Source of the DNA: JANOYC01 sp031428675
GTDB lineage: Bacteria > Actinomycetota > Actinomycetes > Actinomycetales > Microbacteriaceae
Length of the DNA: 29,925 nt
Direction: 5' to 3'
Assembly: GCA_031428675.1 (NCBI GenBank)
Contig: JANOYC010000028.1
Coordinates: 1 to 29,925, forward strand
This document shows positions 29,720 to 29,925 of this stretch, in pieces. The stretch's first letter is position 1; the number at the start of each line of letters is the position of its first letter. The notes under the pieces were generated by a model, which was not told the DNA's origin, did not search any database, and was given only the letters and a program-made list of their open reading frames with translations. Position numbers and translations under genes: made by a program.

Positions 29720-29925
29720 CTAAATGGCGTCAGTCGACGGCTTCTCCGGACTCGGAACTCGAGATCCCGGAACCCGCACCGTTCGCCAGGTGTCGAGAGC
29801 AACAATTCCGCCGACGATCGCGAGCGACAACGACATGGATGCGAGAGCGTCGGTCGCCCAGTGATAGCCGAGGTAGACGCGACTGACCGCAGCGAGCACG
29901 CTCACAATGGCAGCGATCGCGAAGG
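29720..29925 (-). CDS. PAP2-family phosphatase, 5' partial
   Basis: These are the last 68 residues of a membrane-bound phosphatidic acid phosphatase-type protein. The third catalytic motif is intact: SRVYLGYHWATD (the S-R-x5-H-x3-D pattern), with the phosphoryl-accepting His. It is followed by a hydrophobic helix SMSLSLAIVGGIVALDTW and a short basic tail. The frame stays open to the right edge, so the earlier helices and motifs K-R and PSGH lie outside the window. Substrates of this family include phosphatidic acid, undecaprenyl pyrophosphate and other lipid phosphates; none can be chosen here. Confidence 0.88.
   Translation of the reverse strand, partial: FAIAAIVSVLAAVSRVYLGYHWATDALASMSLSLAIVGGIVALDTWRTVRVPGSRVPSPEKPSTDAI

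Noticed and set aside
1..29925. CRISPR array, insertion sequence, prophage or toxin-antitoxin pair
   Set aside because: No regularly spaced repeats, transposase, integrase or phage motifs were found; the gene content is metabolic and transport-related throughout.

Overview
The window is GC-rich and densely coded, with GTG and TTG starts, many 4-bp stop/start overlaps and several apparently leaderless genes. The gene content (DUF3516 helicase, DUF1206 membrane protein, BioY with its own ECF module, AldO-type alditol oxidase, CHY zinc-finger protein) points to a high-GC actinobacterium, most likely a member of the Microbacteriaceae. That placement is inferred from gene types and sequence style; no rRNA or tRNA is present to anchor it. 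It reads as ordinary chromosome: I see no phage, plasmid, insertion sequence, CRISPR array or resistance island. The longest stretch without a gene is about 270 bp (6705-6975).

Layout. 1-2783 (minus strand): an OpuC/ProU-type osmoprotectant ABC importer with the order ATPase, permease, permease, binding lipoprotein; the lipoprotein runs off the left edge. A TetR regulator lies just upstream on the same strand. 3790-6704 (plus): an App1-like phosphatase and a GH15 trehalase/glucoamylase-type enzyme. 6976-8396: a small unknown protein divergent from a UbiA prenyltransferase. 8332-11072: a DHA2 drug-efflux MFS protein, antisense to the UbiA tail and divergent from a covalent-flavin alditol oxidase. 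11073-15138 (minus): a DUF3516 helicase translationally coupled to two alpha/beta hydrolases. 15278-18144 (plus): an SDR-like protein with a zinc-ribbon, a cold-shock protein with a strong terminator, a large near-perfect palindrome, and a CitE-like lyase. 18141-19889 (minus): an LLM flavin monooxygenase and PdxH.

19958-24497 (minus) is the most coherent functional unit: bioY, an acyl-CoA ligase, a thiolase-like protein, the ECF ATPase and the ECF transmembrane protein, all tightly packed or overlapping. It combines a complete BioMNY biotin importer with two acyl-CoA enzymes. The layout resembles the BioY/ligase/thiolase group (yhfU-yhfT-yhfS) that I recall from Bacillus subtilis. The thiolase here keeps its nucleophilic cysteine but lacks two other canonical active-site residues.

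24619-29925: a CHY zinc-finger protein coupled to a GH13 alpha-glucosidase, a class I glutamine amidotransferase, a secreted PhoX-like beta-propeller protein with GTTCACC motifs upstream, a DUF1206 membrane protein, and the C-terminal end of a PAP2 phosphatase entering from the right edge.

The most unusual items are the 26-bp-arm palindrome at 17184-17252, the biotin-import/acyl-CoA operon with its altered thiolase, the SDR protein without the catalytic tyrosine, and the recurring -10-like hexamer 5-7 nt before start codons.
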